DNA of 64,000 nt. Source: Burkholderia pyrrocinia (lineage in GTDB: Bacteria; Pseudomonadota; Gammaproteobacteria; Burkholderiales; Burkholderiaceae). Positions 44,838-53,790 of the stretch are shown here, piece after piece (the stretch's first letter is position 1; the number at the start of each line of letters is the position of its first letter). The position numbers and the translations under genes are program-made. The notes beneath the pieces are model-generated. The model was given only the letters and a program-made list of their open reading frames with translations, did not search any database and was not told the DNA's origin. Where the stretch lies: positions 2,232,001-2,296,000 of the forward strand of contig NZ_CP094460.1 in NCBI RefSeq assembly GCF_022809715.1, given 5' to 3'.

Positions 44838-45044
44838 TCATCCCTGGATGCTGAGCGCCTTCTCGATCGCTGCAATCAGTTTGAACGCATCGTCCCGCCC
44901 GATCAGAAAACCGCGGCTGGTGTACTCGCATCCGAACGCATAGAAGCTCGGCAGCAGCGTCACCATGTCTTTCTGCTGATCGAAATCTACTTCGCATTTC
45001 GTCAGCGGGAAAAACGGCGGTGCTTCGCCCGGCATGTTGTACAC
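44838..45044 (-). CDS. Small protein of unknown function
   Basis: A 68-residue protein from GTG 45044 (GGGAG 6 bp upstream); ATG 45035 is the other option. The composition is natural: PGEAPPFFPLTKCEVDFDQQ, then FYAFGCEYTSRGFLIGRDDA and a helical end. It starts 10 bp after rpsU on the same strand, so the two are probably co-transcribed. No family was recognised. Confidence 0.65.
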   Translation of the reverse strand: MYNMPGEAPPFFPLTKCEVDFDQQKDMVTLLPSFYAFGCEYTSRGFLIGRDDAFKLIAAIEKALSIQG

Positions 45045-45054
45045 GGTGTGCTCC

Positions 45055-45267
45055 CTAGTACATTTTGCGGGGCGGCAACATGCGCTTCGCCCGCAGGCGC
45101 TGCCTGGAAACGGCGCTGGCCTTTTTTCGCTTGCGTTCCGTCGTGGGTTTTTCGTAGCTGGTGCGACTGCGCAACTCCCGAATCAGCCCGGTTTTCTCGA
45201 TGCTGCGTCGGAATCGCCGCAGCGCGACGTCGATCGGTTCGTTGACCTTGAGTGTGACTGTTGTCAT
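45055..45267 (-). CDS. rpsU: Ribosomal protein bS21 paralogue
   Basis: This 70-residue basic protein has the bS21 pattern: [40 protein letters not shown], and a strongly basic tail (RLRAKRM). bS21 sits near the anti-Shine-Dalgarno end of 16S rRNA and helps initiation. Burkholderia carry several rpsU copies. This one is not beside dnaG or a GatB/YqeY gene but among stress genes, with the cold-shock gene 1.3 kb away. Confidence 0.93.
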   Translation of the reverse strand: MTTVTLKVNEPIDVALRRFRRSIEKTGLIRELRSRTSYEKPTTERKRKKASAVSRQRLRAKRMLPPRKMY

Positions 45268-45300
45268 GTGGATCCTGTTTGGGAACGTTTGAACGGAAAA

Positions 45301-45510
45301 CTAGCCGAGTCGTGTCATGACGGCGCTCGCTATCTCGTCGGATTCGAATTCCGAATATCCGGCTCCGATCGATAGCGCGCGTACCGCCACGAACATTTGC
45401 AGTTCTTGCTGATGGCTTCGTGCCGAGTCGGTGATTCCGGCGGGCAGGACGGTGCCGGTCCAGCTGACCTCACGTCGACTGATCAAGCCGAGTAGTTCGT
45501 CGATGATCAT
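45301..45510 (-). CDS. Small protein of unknown function
   Basis: A 69-residue acidic protein from ATG 45510, with GGAGGG 6 bp upstream. It starts MIIDELLGLISRREVSW and has AGYSEFESDEIASAVMTRLG at the end. No family was recognised. It is on the same strand as, and 33 bp before, rpsU, so probably in one transcript with it. Confidence 0.6.
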   Translation of the reverse strand: MIIDELLGLISRREVSWTGTVLPAGITDSARSHQQELQMFVAVRALSIGAGYSEFESDEIASAVMTRLG

Positions 45511-45557
45511 GTTGCCCTCCAAATCGCCGACAGATTGCGTTGCGTTGACGGGGCGCG

Positions 45558-45842
45558 TTAGATCCCGTTGGAAAAGAAGCCCTGTTTCTCGCGATTGTCG
45601 TCGATGATGTTCTCGGCGTAGCGCAGCGAAGCGCGACGTGCGTCACCGGCGCTGTCAAACGGGGAGTTGTCGTGCAATCTGAACGTCTGGCTCTGCGTCA
45701 CCGTGTCGGTGGTGCCGCGAAGGCAAATCTTGACTGCCGCGTCGAAACCGGCATCGTAGTTATGCGGACAGCCATTCGGCGCCGGTACGTGGGGGTAAAT
45801 CAGTGGATAAATCTCGAATCCACGGTAGACATGCATGCTCAT
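45558..45842 (-). CDS. Small protein of unknown function
   Basis: A 94-residue protein from ATG 45842, with AGGAG 7 bp upstream. It has a beta-type first half (HVYRGFEIYPLIYPH, FDAAVKICLRGT) and a helical second half (DARRASLRYAENIID). The YRGF start and Ala/Asp-rich helix resemble the protein at 41950-42195 in shape. First gene of a probable minus-strand run through rpsU. Confidence 0.6.
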   Translation of the reverse strand: MSMHVYRGFEIYPLIYPHVPAPNGCPHNYDAGFDAAVKICLRGTTDTVTQSQTFRLHDNSPFDSAGDARRASLRYAENIIDDNREKQGFFSNGI

Positions 45843-46173
45843 GGCAAACTCCTGGCGTTCGGCCACCACGAATTGCATGGACGAACACATCCGGCCAGTA
45901 TCGCCGTTGCAGGGCGTGCCGGTGGGGTGAAAGGGACAACGTTGCAGCGCGAGGGAGGGGCGATGCAGCAAGAGGGTAGATGGAGGGGTGAGCAGTCAGA
46001 CGGCAAGTGATCGCCCGAATAAACCCATCATACGCGCATCGTTTGTTGGGCGTTCAACTTATTCCGGATTGCGCGCGTCGATGCGCTCGGCCCATCACGC
46101 CGAGATCGCGCTGCACGGCAGCGGTGGCCGCCTCTTTGCCTATTCGTCGCGCAGCGGTTGGCTCGTTCCTCTA
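45843..46173. other. Upstream region of the minus-strand small-gene run
   Basis: No credible gene. It should contain the promoter of the run ending at rpsU, but I cannot place it. Confidence 0.3.
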
Positions 46174-46326
46174 TTACGGAGCAGGCGGCCGCTTCTTCGG
46201 GCGCGATTTCTCGCTAGCGGGAGCCTTGGGCGGCACCCAGTTCAATGCCGTGCCGAGCTTGGGCAGGGTCATGGCAGGCTTGGCACGCGGAGGCGCCTTG
46301 TTACTGCGAGGTTGACTTCTGGTCAT
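46174..46326 (-). CDS. 50-aa basic Pro/Lys-rich protein
   Basis: AGGAG lies 7-8 bp before the ATG at 46326. The protein is rich in Pro, Lys, Arg and Ala, with one less biased stretch (MTLPKLGTALNWVPPKAPA). It could bind nucleic acid (inference); no family was recognised. Confidence 0.5.
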   Translation of the reverse strand: MTRSQPRSNKAPPRAKPAMTLPKLGTALNWVPPKAPASEKSRPKKRPPAP

Positions 46327-46559
46327 GCGGGTTCTCCTGCTGCGCGGCTTGAGCGGTCCGCCGAGCGGGACTCGTCCGCTCACGCACGCGCGGCTGGACA
46401 CGCGCGCGGCGAGGGGGCTGGGCATCTGCATACGCGCACGTTCGACGTCCGAATACGAAACGGATGACCCGGTCGAGCTTGCATCGGGACGCGTGGCGCC
46501 CGCGATGGAGGTGCGTATGCGCAGGAAGCGGCAGTTACGTGCCGCTTCGTGAACGGGAC

Positions 46560-46763
46560 TTACAGGCCGGTAATGTTCGACGCCTGTAGGCCTTTGGGGC
46601 CGCTCTTGGTTTCGTAGCTGACTTTCTGGCCTTCGGCGAGCGTCTTGAAGCCGTCGCCGCGGATTTCCGAGAAATGCGCGAACAGATCGTCTCCGCCTGC
46701 GTCGGGCGTGATGAAGCCGAAGCCCTTGCTGTCGTTGAACCACTTGACGGTACCGGTATCCAT
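46560..46763 (-). CDS. Cold-shock domain protein (CspA family)
   Basis: The 67-residue protein has both RNA-binding motifs, RNP1 (KGFGFITP) and RNP2 (DLFAHF), and the standard start [11 protein letters not shown]. It is an RNA chaperone of the CspA family. ATG 46763 has AGGAG upstream; the longer frame to 46877 is leader. The leader of this mRNA is AT-rich, as is common for csp genes. Confidence 0.95.
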   Translation of the reverse strand: MDTGTVKWFNDSKGFGFITPDAGGDDLFAHFSEIRGDGFKTLAEGQKVSYETKSGPKGLQASNITGL

Positions 46764-47060
46764 GTTAGATCTCCTGAAAATGGACGAGCGTATGCGCCCT
46801 GAATGGACGCGGGAAAAAATAATCAAGGAGGGAGAGGACAACGAATACCGCAGGCCGCGGTTAATGATGGGCAGCAATCGCGCTTCTTGAATACTTCAGC
46901 GGCTGACAGTACGCCTCGGCAACGAAGGTGTCAAGCGCTTTCGGCCGAGGGGCAGAACAAGCGACTGCCCAGGAAAATCAGCATTCCGTAAAAAATGCGC
47001 GAAAAATCCCCGCGCGCGGCCGTTCGTCGGCCCTGGCCGTACGCCGTCCCGACTGCAACG

Positions 47061-47345
47061 TCAGAGGGTTGCCAGCAGATGCAACTGATGCTCGGTCTCG
47101 GTTCCGGTGATCAACGTGAAGAACCCTGTTTCCCGACGCTCGATTACTGAGAGGCCCTCTGCATCGGAGAAGATGTTCCACGCGACGTCATCGACATGTG
47201 CAAAGCTTCCGCGCGTTCGCGCGAACGCTCGCAACAGCGGGCTCGCTTCGCGGCGGAGCACCAGGCGGTCCGCATTCAACACATAGGGTGGCCAGCCGGC
47301 GCGAAGGACGAGGTAGTGGGGAATGGAACTGCGGTCGATTTTCAT
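47061..47345 (-). CDS. Small protein of unknown function
   Basis: A 94-residue protein with natural composition: SIPHYLVLRAGWPPYVLNAD, then helical LLRAFARTRGSFAHVDDVAW and a beta-rich end. No family was recognised. It stands alone on the minus strand upstream of the cold-shock gene. Confidence 0.5.
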   Translation of the reverse strand: MKIDRSSIPHYLVLRAGWPPYVLNADRLVLRREASPLLRAFARTRGSFAHVDDVAWNIFSDAEGLSVIERRETGFFTLITGTETEHQLHLLATL

Positions 47346-48219
47346 GGGTTGCGCTGTTTGTTCCAGGGAGGGCTTGCGTTAGCCGGTCCAACTCGTGTCG
47401 ACGCTGTTCGATTCGCAGCGCGTCGCGCGAATACACCCGTTGATATCTCCGGCCGGCACAAGCCGGCACTGCCTGCTCGAAGCTCGCGACGCCTGATGAA
47501 GCCATCCATGCGAAGCGGCCCCCATGCTTGGCCCAACACATGAATGATGTCGCCCCACAAGCGCCGCGACTGCTTTCCGGAACCGGCGAGGATACATACG
47601 AAAACGACCGGCCAGACCTCGAACTTCTTGCGGGTACCCGATTCTCGAACAGACGCGCGAATGTCGAGGAAAGCTGGCTCCACTATACGCGCTGTCGCCG
47701 TGATTCGTGCCGTGCCGTCGTGTAAGGGCGCGCTTTGGAGGCACGCGTTCGCAGGAAATTTCGCTATGCAAATTTATGGAACGGCGTACCATCGAATCGT
47801 TGGATGACCGCTGACCGGTTCCAACGCATTGCTCAGCGTGCTCCGATGAATGCGATCGGGCTTCTCATCGAATCTGGTGAAAGGCGACCGACCACCTGGG
47901 CACCCTTGATAAGTGTTTGACACCCCTCTCTTGTCCCACCGCTCGAGTGCGGCTCCGAAGGAATTCCGGAGCAACGGGCTTCAATCCCTACCCAGGGGCA
48001 GCATTTCGCTCGCTGGTCTATCCGTGACCATTGCTACGACGTCGATACGGATGCTTTCCTGATGTCCGTATCGGGTTGCGCACCGCGGTTCGAAAGCGGG
48101 ATGGCGCGTCGTGAATCCGGTCAGGAGGCCGCCCGGATCAAGGCACGGCTGCAAGTTCGACGCTTTCTTGTGCTGCTCCCGCGACAGCCTGGTTCGCGGC
48201 AACCAAACGGGGGGAGAAA
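47346..48219. other. Long gap without a convincing gene
   Basis: Several frames of 60-137 codons occur on both strands, but none has a family match, good ribosome site or biased composition. I see no tRNA, repeat or IS scar. Confidence 0.35.
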
Positions 48220-48435
48220 ATGCTCTTCAATACGACACGGTTCCGAATCGATCCGACGCCGCGCAGGGCTGATGGCGAGTACATCGCGCATGTGAGGATC
48301 ACCACGATGCTTCTGGATGGCGGTGAGCGAGAGGTTCACTCCAGCGGCGATCTGGCTGGCTTCGATGTGCGCGACGACGCGGTTGCATACGCGAAAAAGT
48401 GGGCAGAAGGATGGCTGAACGCCCAATTTGGTTGA
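48220..48435 (+). CDS. Small protein of unknown function
   Basis: A 71-residue protein from ATG 48220 with GGGGGGAGA just upstream. It has a beta-type first half (FRIDPTPRRADGEYIAHVRI) and a helical end (DVRDDAVAYAKKWAEGWLNA). It is similar in shape to the small proteins at 41950 and 45558. Function unknown. Confidence 0.6.
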   Translation: MLFNTTRFRIDPTPRRADGEYIAHVRITTMLLDGGEREVHSSGDLAGFDVRDDAVAYAKKWAEGWLNAQFG

Positions 48436-48644
48436 AGGCGACGGACACTTCGTCCGAAGCGTTCGCCGCGAGGATCGAACCGCAGTGAGCGACAGGCCGG
48501 TCTCGACAGGGAGCGCAGCCGAAGCAGTCGCGCTGCGATCGCTTCGTGCCCGGCGTGCTGGCGAGAACGGGCGCGGTCCGGCGGTCGACGGGCGCGAGCG
48601 ACAGGCCGGCCCGTCGATCCGAAAGCGCGAATCGCGCCTTCGAA

Positions 48645-49823
48645 TCAATGATGGAGCAACGGGTAGGCCACCAGCCCGAGGAGCGCCGCGGCGGTGACGA
48701 TCACCGGCTCCTGGAGCTTCTTGAAGCGCCACAGCAGCAGAACGGTCGCGACGGCCACGACGGCGGTCGGGACGTCGACGATCGAGCGTTTCGCGATGAC
48801 CAGGACGGAGCCTGTGATTGCACCGACGGCTGCCGCCGTAATGCCGTCGACGAACGCCTTGACGTCGGCCCGGTGACCGTATTTCTTGACGTAGGGCGCC
48901 GGGATGATGGTGAACAGATAGCAGGGCAGGAAGGTGCCGAGCGCGGCGACGATTGCGCCCGGGAAGCCTGCCACCAGATAACCGATGAAGCCGACGGTGA
49001 TCACGACCGGCCCCGGCGTGATCATGGCGACCGCGACGGCGTCGACGAACTGCTTGTCGTTGAGCCAGTGATGCTCGGTCACGACACCGCCGTACAGAAA
49101 CGGCACGATCGCGAGCCCCGACCCGAACACGAATGCGCCGGCTTTCGCGAAGAACACGCCGATCTGCGCGAGTTGCGGCAGATCGATGCCGCTCAGCAGG
49201 CCGCTTGCCGCCGGCAGGTTGGCGCCGGCAAGCGCGCTCAGCCCGCTCTTGTGCAGCCACTTGGGCGGGGCGCGCCACAGCCAGCCGATCAGGCCGGCGA
49301 CGATGAAGAGCCACGCGATTTCCGATTCCGTGATGAAGGTCACGGCAGCCAGCGTGATGAAGATCGCCCACAGCAGCGTGTCGTTGCCGACGGTCTTTAT
49401 CGTGAGCTTGTACGCGCTCATCGCGATGATGCCGACCACGGCGGCCCCGACGCCATAAAAGACCGCCTGCATCCACGACAGCCCGCCGAAGCGTGCATAG
49501 GCGAACCCAAGCGCGAGCACCATCAGGAACGACGGCAGCACGAACGCAAAACCGACGAGCGTCGCGCCGCGGATGCGGTAGTGGACGAAGCCGAGATAGA
49601 TCGCGAGCTGGGCGGCCATCGGTCCCGGTGCGAGCTGGGCCAGCGTGAGTCCTTCCTTGTAGTCGGCCTCCGTGATCCAGCCGCGCCTCTCGACGAGATC
49701 GCGACGCATGTAGCCGGCGAGCGCCACCGGGCCGCCGAACCCCAGCGCGCCGAGTCGCAACATGTATCCGACCAGCTGGCCCAGCGAGTAACCCGGCGCG
49801 TTTGTCGTCACCGTCGTGGTCAT
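48645..49823 (-). CDS. chrA: Chromate transporter ChrA
   Basis: The 392-residue inner-membrane protein has the duplicated CHR domain. Each half starts with the family pattern (RLGALGFGGPVALAGYMRRD near residue 23; FFAKAGAFVFGSGLAIVPFL near 225). LAQLAPGPMAAQLAIYLGF and its counterpart MITPGPVVITVGFIGYLVAG follow. About 10-12 membrane segments are visible. It exports chromate. ATGA overlap with chrB (49820-49823) shows coupling. Confidence 0.95.
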   Translation of the reverse strand: MTTTVTTNAPGYSLGQLVGYMLRLGALGFGGPVALAGYMRRDLVERRGWITEADYKEGLTLAQLAPGPMAAQLAIYLGFVHYRIRGATLVGFAFVLPSFLMVLALGFAYARFGGLSWMQAVFYGVGAAVVGIIAMSAYKLTIKTVGNDTLLWAIFITLAAVTFITESEIAWLFIVAGLIGWLWRAPPKWLHKSGLSALAGANLPAASGLLSGIDLPQLAQIGVFFAKAGAFVFGSGLAIVPFLYGGVVTEHHWLNDKQFVDAVAVAMITPGPVVITVGFIGYLVAGFPGAIVAALGTFLPCYLFTIIPAPYVKKYGHRADVKAFVDGITAAAVGAITGSVLVIAKRSIVDVPTAVVAVATVLLLWRFKKLQEPVIVTAAALLGLVAYPLLHH

Positions 49824-50797
49824 GGCCGTCCTCCGGTTTCGTTCTTTCCATTCGACGCGAAGTGCGCATGGAGCGAGTCAAGCACCGCGCTCATCTGTTC
49901 CAGCAGCTGATCGTCGTTTTCCGTGCGTTGACGCGTGCCGGCCATCACGGCCTCGAAGCCGACCGCTTCGGGAGCTGAGGGGCCGCCGACGTCGAGCGCA
50001 TGCACGATCTCGCCGAGCCGTATCAACGCGGGATCCGTATCGAGCCCGAAACTCGCCAGCAAGACCTCGAACGTCACGCGCTCGCCGACGTGCGTGAACG
50101 CGGCGCCGTCGAAATCGAAGCCCAGCGCGTCAGGCGGGCAATCCGCGGGCGACGCGAGCCAGACGAAGCGGGCGCGCGCGTCGATGAAGCGGCGGATCAG
50201 CCATGCGCTGGCGACACGATCGACCCACATCCGCTGACGGGTGGCCCAGGTGCGGCCCTGGTACTCGTCGGCAGCAAGCCGGCGGACGACGCGATCTGAG
50301 GCGTGCGGCTCGCCCGGCGACAGCAGCGTGTCGACCAGCGCGATGAAATCCTGCAGCGCGATTTCGGCGCGGGTCGCCGCATCGCCCGGGAAATAGTCGA
50401 TCGCACGGAGGGCGTCGAAATCCTTGCGCAGGCGGCGCAGCAGCCGGGCGAGTTCCGTGGCCGACTGCCCGGCAAGCGTCTTGCGCACATCCGCGAGCTC
50501 GCGGATGAAGGCGGCGTAGTCGTCGTCGCGCCCGAAGCGTGCGCGGAATTCCTGCTCCTGCGACGCGTCGAGGCTCTGCGTGCGCAACAGGTGGGCCGTC
50601 CCGCCGCTGTCGGTGATTGCGTCGGCGAGTTCGCGCAGCATGCGTTCGCGTTCTTCCGTGTACGGAAGCAGGTAGATGCCGTCGCGCAGCACGGCACAGC
50701 CCTTCGCCTTGAGCGCGCGCCAGAACCGCATGCGGGCCGTCGCGTTTTCCGTGGGGAGGGTCAGAACGAGAATCGACCAGATTGAGAAAGGAATCAT
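49820..50797 (-). CDS. chrB: Chromate resistance regulator ChrB
   Basis: The 325-residue cytoplasmic protein has the ChrB N-terminal domain (RMRFWRALKAKGCAVLRDGI, YLLPYTEER) and the chromate-resistance C-terminal domain (RMWVDRVASAWLIRRFIDAR, then FTHVGERVTFEVL). ChrB is the chromate-sensing regulator of chrA in several proteobacteria. It is divergent from dmeR with a 205-bp shared promoter region. Confidence 0.93.
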   Translation of the reverse strand: MIPFSIWSILVLTLPTENATARMRFWRALKAKGCAVLRDGIYLLPYTEERERMLRELADAITDSGGTAHLLRTQSLDASQEQEFRARFGRDDDYAAFIRELADVRKTLAGQSATELARLLRRLRKDFDALRAIDYFPGDAATRAEIALQDFIALVDTLLSPGEPHASDRVVRRLAADEYQGRTWATRQRMWVDRVASAWLIRRFIDARARFVWLASPADCPPDALGFDFDGAAFTHVGERVTFEVLLASFGLDTDPALIRLGEIVHALDVGGPSAPEAVGFEAVMAGTRQRTENDDQLLEQMSAVLDSLHAHFASNGKNETGGRP

Positions 50798-50932
50798 GTA
50801 GAGAATGCTACTTCCATGTCTGAATCTCTACAAGATGACTTTCGGGGACGGGCGGCATGGCGTCGTGGGCACGTGTAGCGGCGGTCAGGCACCGATGGTT
50901 CGCAGTTCAAGCTCAACCTTTCGTCTCGCTGA

Positions 50933-50991
50933 ATATACCCCGCCCCCCTATAGGGAAAATCCTTTCCGGATATACTCCCCCCCGGTATATC
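50933..50991. promoter_or_regulatory. Two C-tract operators for the RcnR/CsoR-type repressor
   Basis: Site 1 is ATATACCCCGCCCCCCTATA (about 50933-50952). Site 2 is GATATAC (50969-50975) and GTATATC (50985-50991), a perfect 7-bp dyad around TCCCCCCCG. The TACT-C-tract-GGTA core resembles the RcnR/FrmR-type operator (TACT-G6-N-AGTA or its complement). Both precede dmeR. Confidence 0.7.
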
Positions 50992-51002
50992 AAAGGATCG
51001 CC

Positions 51003-51275
51003 ATGAGCCACACCGTCAAGGAAAAGCAGAAGCTGCTGAATCGTGTCCGCCGGATCAAGGGGCAGGTCGAAGCCATCGAACGCGCGCTGGAGGAAGAGCG
51101 CGGTTGCAACGAAATCCTCCAGCTCATCACGAGCGGCCGCGGTGCGATGAACGGCCTGCTCGCGGTCGTGCTCGAGGATCACATCCGCAGCCATCTCGTC
51201 GATGCCGACGGGCACGAGGACGAGGGCAGCGCGACCGAGCAGCTGATCGAAGTCGTTCACAGCTACTTCAAATGA
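51003..51275 (+). CDS. dmeR: Metal-sensing repressor, RcnR/FrmR/CsoR family (DmeR-like)
   Basis: The 90-residue all-helical repressor has the DUF156 pattern: LLNRVRRIKGQVEAIERALE (residues 11-30), the sensor Cys in GCNEILQLI (Cys35), and VLEDHIRSHLVDAD with H60 and H64. With an N-terminal His3 this is the Ni/Co-type ligand set. A CDF exporter gene follows 11 bp later, the DmeRF arrangement. ATG 51003 was chosen because it gives the family start MSHTVKEKQKL. Confidence 0.88.
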   Translation: MSHTVKEKQKLLNRVRRIKGQVEAIERALEEERGCNEILQLITSGRGAMNGLLAVVLEDHIRSHLVDADGHEDEGSATEQLIEVVHSYFK

Positions 51276-51286
51276 TCGGGGCAGGG

Positions 51287-52567
51287 ATGAGCGACTTCAG
51301 GAACGACGCCTTCGGCGCAGGGCACGACCACATCTTTCTCGGCGCCGCGCACGAACAGAACGAACGCAGGACCTGGATGGTCATCGGGCTGTGCGCGGCA
51401 ATGATGGTGGTCGAGATCGTCGGCGGGTCGATTTTCGGCTCGCTGGCGCTCATCGCGGACGGGTTGCACATGTCGACGCACGCGGGCGCGATGCTGATCG
51501 CCGCGCTCGCGTACACGTACGCGCGCCGGCATGCGAGCGACCCGCGATTCGTGTTCGGCACGGGCAAGCTCGGCGACCTGGCAGGCTTCACGAGCGCCAT
51601 CGTGCTCGCGATGATCGCGCTGCTGATCGGCTATGAAGCGGTTGCGCGTTTGCTCGAGCCCGTTCCGATCCATTTCGGCGAGGCCATTCCGATCGCGGTT
51701 GCCGGCCTGCTCGTCAACATCGCGAGCGTCTGGCTGCTGAGCGGCGACCACCATGGGCACGGGCACGGTCATGGGCATCACCACGGGCATGGGCACGACG
51801 ATCACGACCATGACCACGACGAGGTGACGCACAAGGTCTTCGACCAAAGCGGCGCGTTCTTCGTGTCGATCTTCGAAGACGGCGTGCCGCCGGTGTTCCG
51901 GATCTCACCGGCGATCTCCGGCACGACGCTCGGCGACGTCACGGCTGCATCGATCACGACGATTCGTCCGGACGGTACGCGGCAGGCGTTCGCGATGAGC
52001 GTGCGCGGCGCATGCCTGGAGTCGGTCGAGAACATTCCCGAGCCGCATGAATTCACGGCGATTGTCCGGTTGAACGGGCGCGAGCACGAACTCGCATTCG
52101 ACGAGCACGACCATGGCGCGTCCGAGGCGGCGGCGCGCGATCACAACATCCGTTCGGCCTACGTCCACGTGATTGCCGACGCGGCGGTCTCCGTGCTGAC
52201 GATCGTCGGGCTGCTGCTCGCGCGCGCGTTCGGCTGGCTCTGGATGGATCCGCTGGCAGGCATCATCGGCGCGCTCGTGATCGCGAACTGGTCATACGGA
52301 TTGATGCGCGACACCGGCGGCATCCTGCTCGACATGAGTGCGGACCGTCGGTTGGCGGACAACGTGCGCAGTGCAATCGAAGGCGGCGGCGACACGATCA
52401 ACGACCTGCACGTCTGGCGTCTCGGGCCGGGGCACATGAGTGCGGTCGTGTCGGTGGCGACGGACGACCCGAAGCGGGATTCGCGCTTCTATCACGGCGT
52501 GCTGCAGCGGTTCAAGGATCTGTCGCATGTCACCGTCGAAGTCGTGCCGGCGACGCGGGGGCAATAA
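51287..52567 (+). CDS. dmeF: CDF-family Co/Ni exporter DmeF
   Basis: The 426-residue protein has six membrane segments. The metal-site motif HMSTH (ADGLHMSTHAGA, near residue 60) is diagnostic for DmeF. A His/Asp-rich cytoplasmic loop lies at about 160-190 (HGHGHGHGHHHGHGH), and a long insert precedes the last pair of helices. The family C-terminal domain (INDLHVWRLGPGHMSAVVSV) completes it. The start at 51287 or 51272 is undecided; 51287 has GGGG upstream. It exports cobalt or nickel under DmeR control. Confidence 0.9.
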   Translation: MSDFRNDAFGAGHDHIFLGAAHEQNERRTWMVIGLCAAMMVVEIVGGSIFGSLALIADGLHMSTHAGAMLIAALAYTYARRHASDPRFVFGTGKLGDLAGFTSAIVLAMIALLIGYEAVARLLEPVPIHFGEAIPIAVAGLLVNIASVWLLSGDHHGHGHGHGHHHGHGHDDHDHDHDEVTHKVFDQSGAFFVSIFEDGVPPVFRISPAISGTTLGDVTAASITTIRPDGTRQAFAMSVRGACLESVENIPEPHEFTAIVRLNGREHELAFDEHDHGASEAAARDHNIRSAYVHVIADAAVSVLTIVGLLLARAFGWLWMDPLAGIIGALVIANWSYGLMRDTGGILLDMSADRRLADNVRSAIEGGGDTINDLHVWRLGPGHMSAVVSVATDDPKRDSRFYHGVLQRFKDLSHVTVEVVPATRGQ

Positions 52568-52569
52568 GC

Positions 52570-52755
52570 ATGGCGGTCAAATCGCCCTGCATCGACGTGT
52601 GCTCGTTCGACGGCAGAACGGGCTACTGCGTGGCGTGCCTGCGAACGCGGGACGAAGCGCGCGCGTGGAAGAAGATGACGGACCATCGGCGCCACCAGAT
52701 CGTGAACGACCGGGCCCGGCGGCAGGCAAAACTCGCGCGGGAAACATCGGACTGA
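52570..52755 (+). CDS. DUF1289 small Cys protein
   Basis: The 61-residue protein has the DUF1289 pattern: SPCIDVCSFDGRTGYCVACL with four Cys, then a WKKMTD helix. Such proteins (YdhL-like) may bind iron-sulfur or zinc; function unknown. It begins 2 bp after the dmeF stop, so it is the third gene of the metal operon. Confidence 0.88.
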   Translation: MAVKSPCIDVCSFDGRTGYCVACLRTRDEARAWKKMTDHRRHQIVNDRARRQAKLARETSD

Positions 52756-52914
52756 TCGCGCACGCGCGGCGATCGCGGCAAACGCGGCGGCGACGGCCGC
52801 GATCCGGAAGACCTTGCCTCGGTAAAGGCATCGATCCGTGCGCAGGCGTCGGGCCGATCGAACTCGGTGCCGACGCTTCACCCTTTCGCCATGACACAAG
52901 CGCCGTTCCCGGCG

Positions 52915-53646
52915 CTACCCGCGCTTGCGCACCCGCCAACGCGCACACTTGAACAGCAGCCGAAGCGCACCGACACCGCCCGCCACCGGAATCCGCGGCA
53001 GCAGAAACGGATCGTCGGACGCGTCGGCGCAACCGCGCCGGGTCGTCGTCGCATTGCCGTACCTGGCGGCGGCGACCTGGTCGCGGACGCGCGCGTCCAG
53101 ATCGCCGTACGGATAGCAGAACGATTCGACGCGCCGGCCGCTCAGCGCTTCGAGCTGCCGCTTCGATTCGATGACCTGAAGGTCCGACACGTGCGCCGGC
53201 ACGTACGACAGCGCGACGTGATCGAGCGTATGCGAGCCGATTTCATGGCCGTGATCGCGCCACGCGAGCATGTCCTCGCGCGTCATCAGCGGCGAGCGTG
53301 CGGTATCGGCGCCCGCATCCCAGTCATTCTCGCCGCCGAACCGGCCGGCGACGAAATAGCAGGTCGCGGTGAACCCGAGCTCGTCCAGCACCGGCATCGC
53401 ATGCGTGAGCACGTTGAGAAAACCGTCGTCGAACGAAATGCCGAAGACCTTTCCGCTGCGCTCCCCGCGCAGATACGGCTGCAGTTCGCGCACGCTCAGG
53501 CCGCGGTAGCCGAGCCGCCTGAACAACGTCATCTGGCGGCGGAACGCGTCGGGCGCAACGCTCAGGCCGCGCAGCCGGTCGGGCGGCGGCGGCAGCGGGC
53601 GTATCTGGTGATACATCAGGATCGGATAGCGCGTGGCGAGAAGCAT
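52915..53646 (-). CDS. Polysaccharide deacetylase (NodB homology)
   Basis: The 243-residue enzyme has the NodB fold motifs: YPILMYHQI near the start, SFDDG (catalytic Asp pair, near residue 80), SHTLDH (metal His pair, near 137) and FCYPYGD (near 180). It removes acetyl groups from N-acetylated polysaccharides, or is otherwise a carbohydrate esterase. ATG 53646 was chosen over 53667 because it leaves the small upstream ORF free. It is the last gene of a minus-strand glycan operon. Confidence 0.88.
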   Translation of the reverse strand: MLLATRYPILMYHQIRPLPPPPDRLRGLSVAPDAFRRQMTLFRRLGYRGLSVRELQPYLRGERSGKVFGISFDDGFLNVLTHAMPVLDELGFTATCYFVAGRFGGENDWDAGADTARSPLMTREDMLAWRDHGHEIGSHTLDHVALSYVPAHVSDLQVIESKRQLEALSGRRVESFCYPYGDLDARVRDQVAAARYGNATTTRRGCADASDDPFLLPRIPVAGGVGALRLLFKCARWRVRKRG

Positions 53647-53670
53647 CGGCGGATCGTGACAAGGCAAGGG

Positions 53671-53790
53671 TTACGCGTCCTTGCGGAAAATCCGCAGGGT
53701 CTTGAAGTCGCCGACCTCGACGAAGTGCACGTCGCACGGGCACTCCTGCGTCCGCAGGTCCCAATACTTCTTCCAGATATTCATGGCCAT
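53671..53790 (-). CDS. 39-aa ORF coupled to the glycosyltransferase gene
   Basis: Its ATG (53790) shares a base with the TAA of the glycosyltransferase (TAATG), a typical coupling signal. The encoded protein contains MNIWKKYWDLRTQECPCDVH then FVEVGDFKTLRIF, with natural composition and a CxC pair. The deacetylase start lies 24 bp downstream. No family was recognised. Confidence 0.6.
   Translation of the reverse strand: MAMNIWKKYWDLRTQECPCDVHFVEVGDFKTLRIFRKDA

Noticed and set aside
44615..44854. 79-codon plus-strand ORF
   Set aside because: Composition is plausible, but the ribosome site is poor and it overlaps the better-supported minus-strand gene at 44838.
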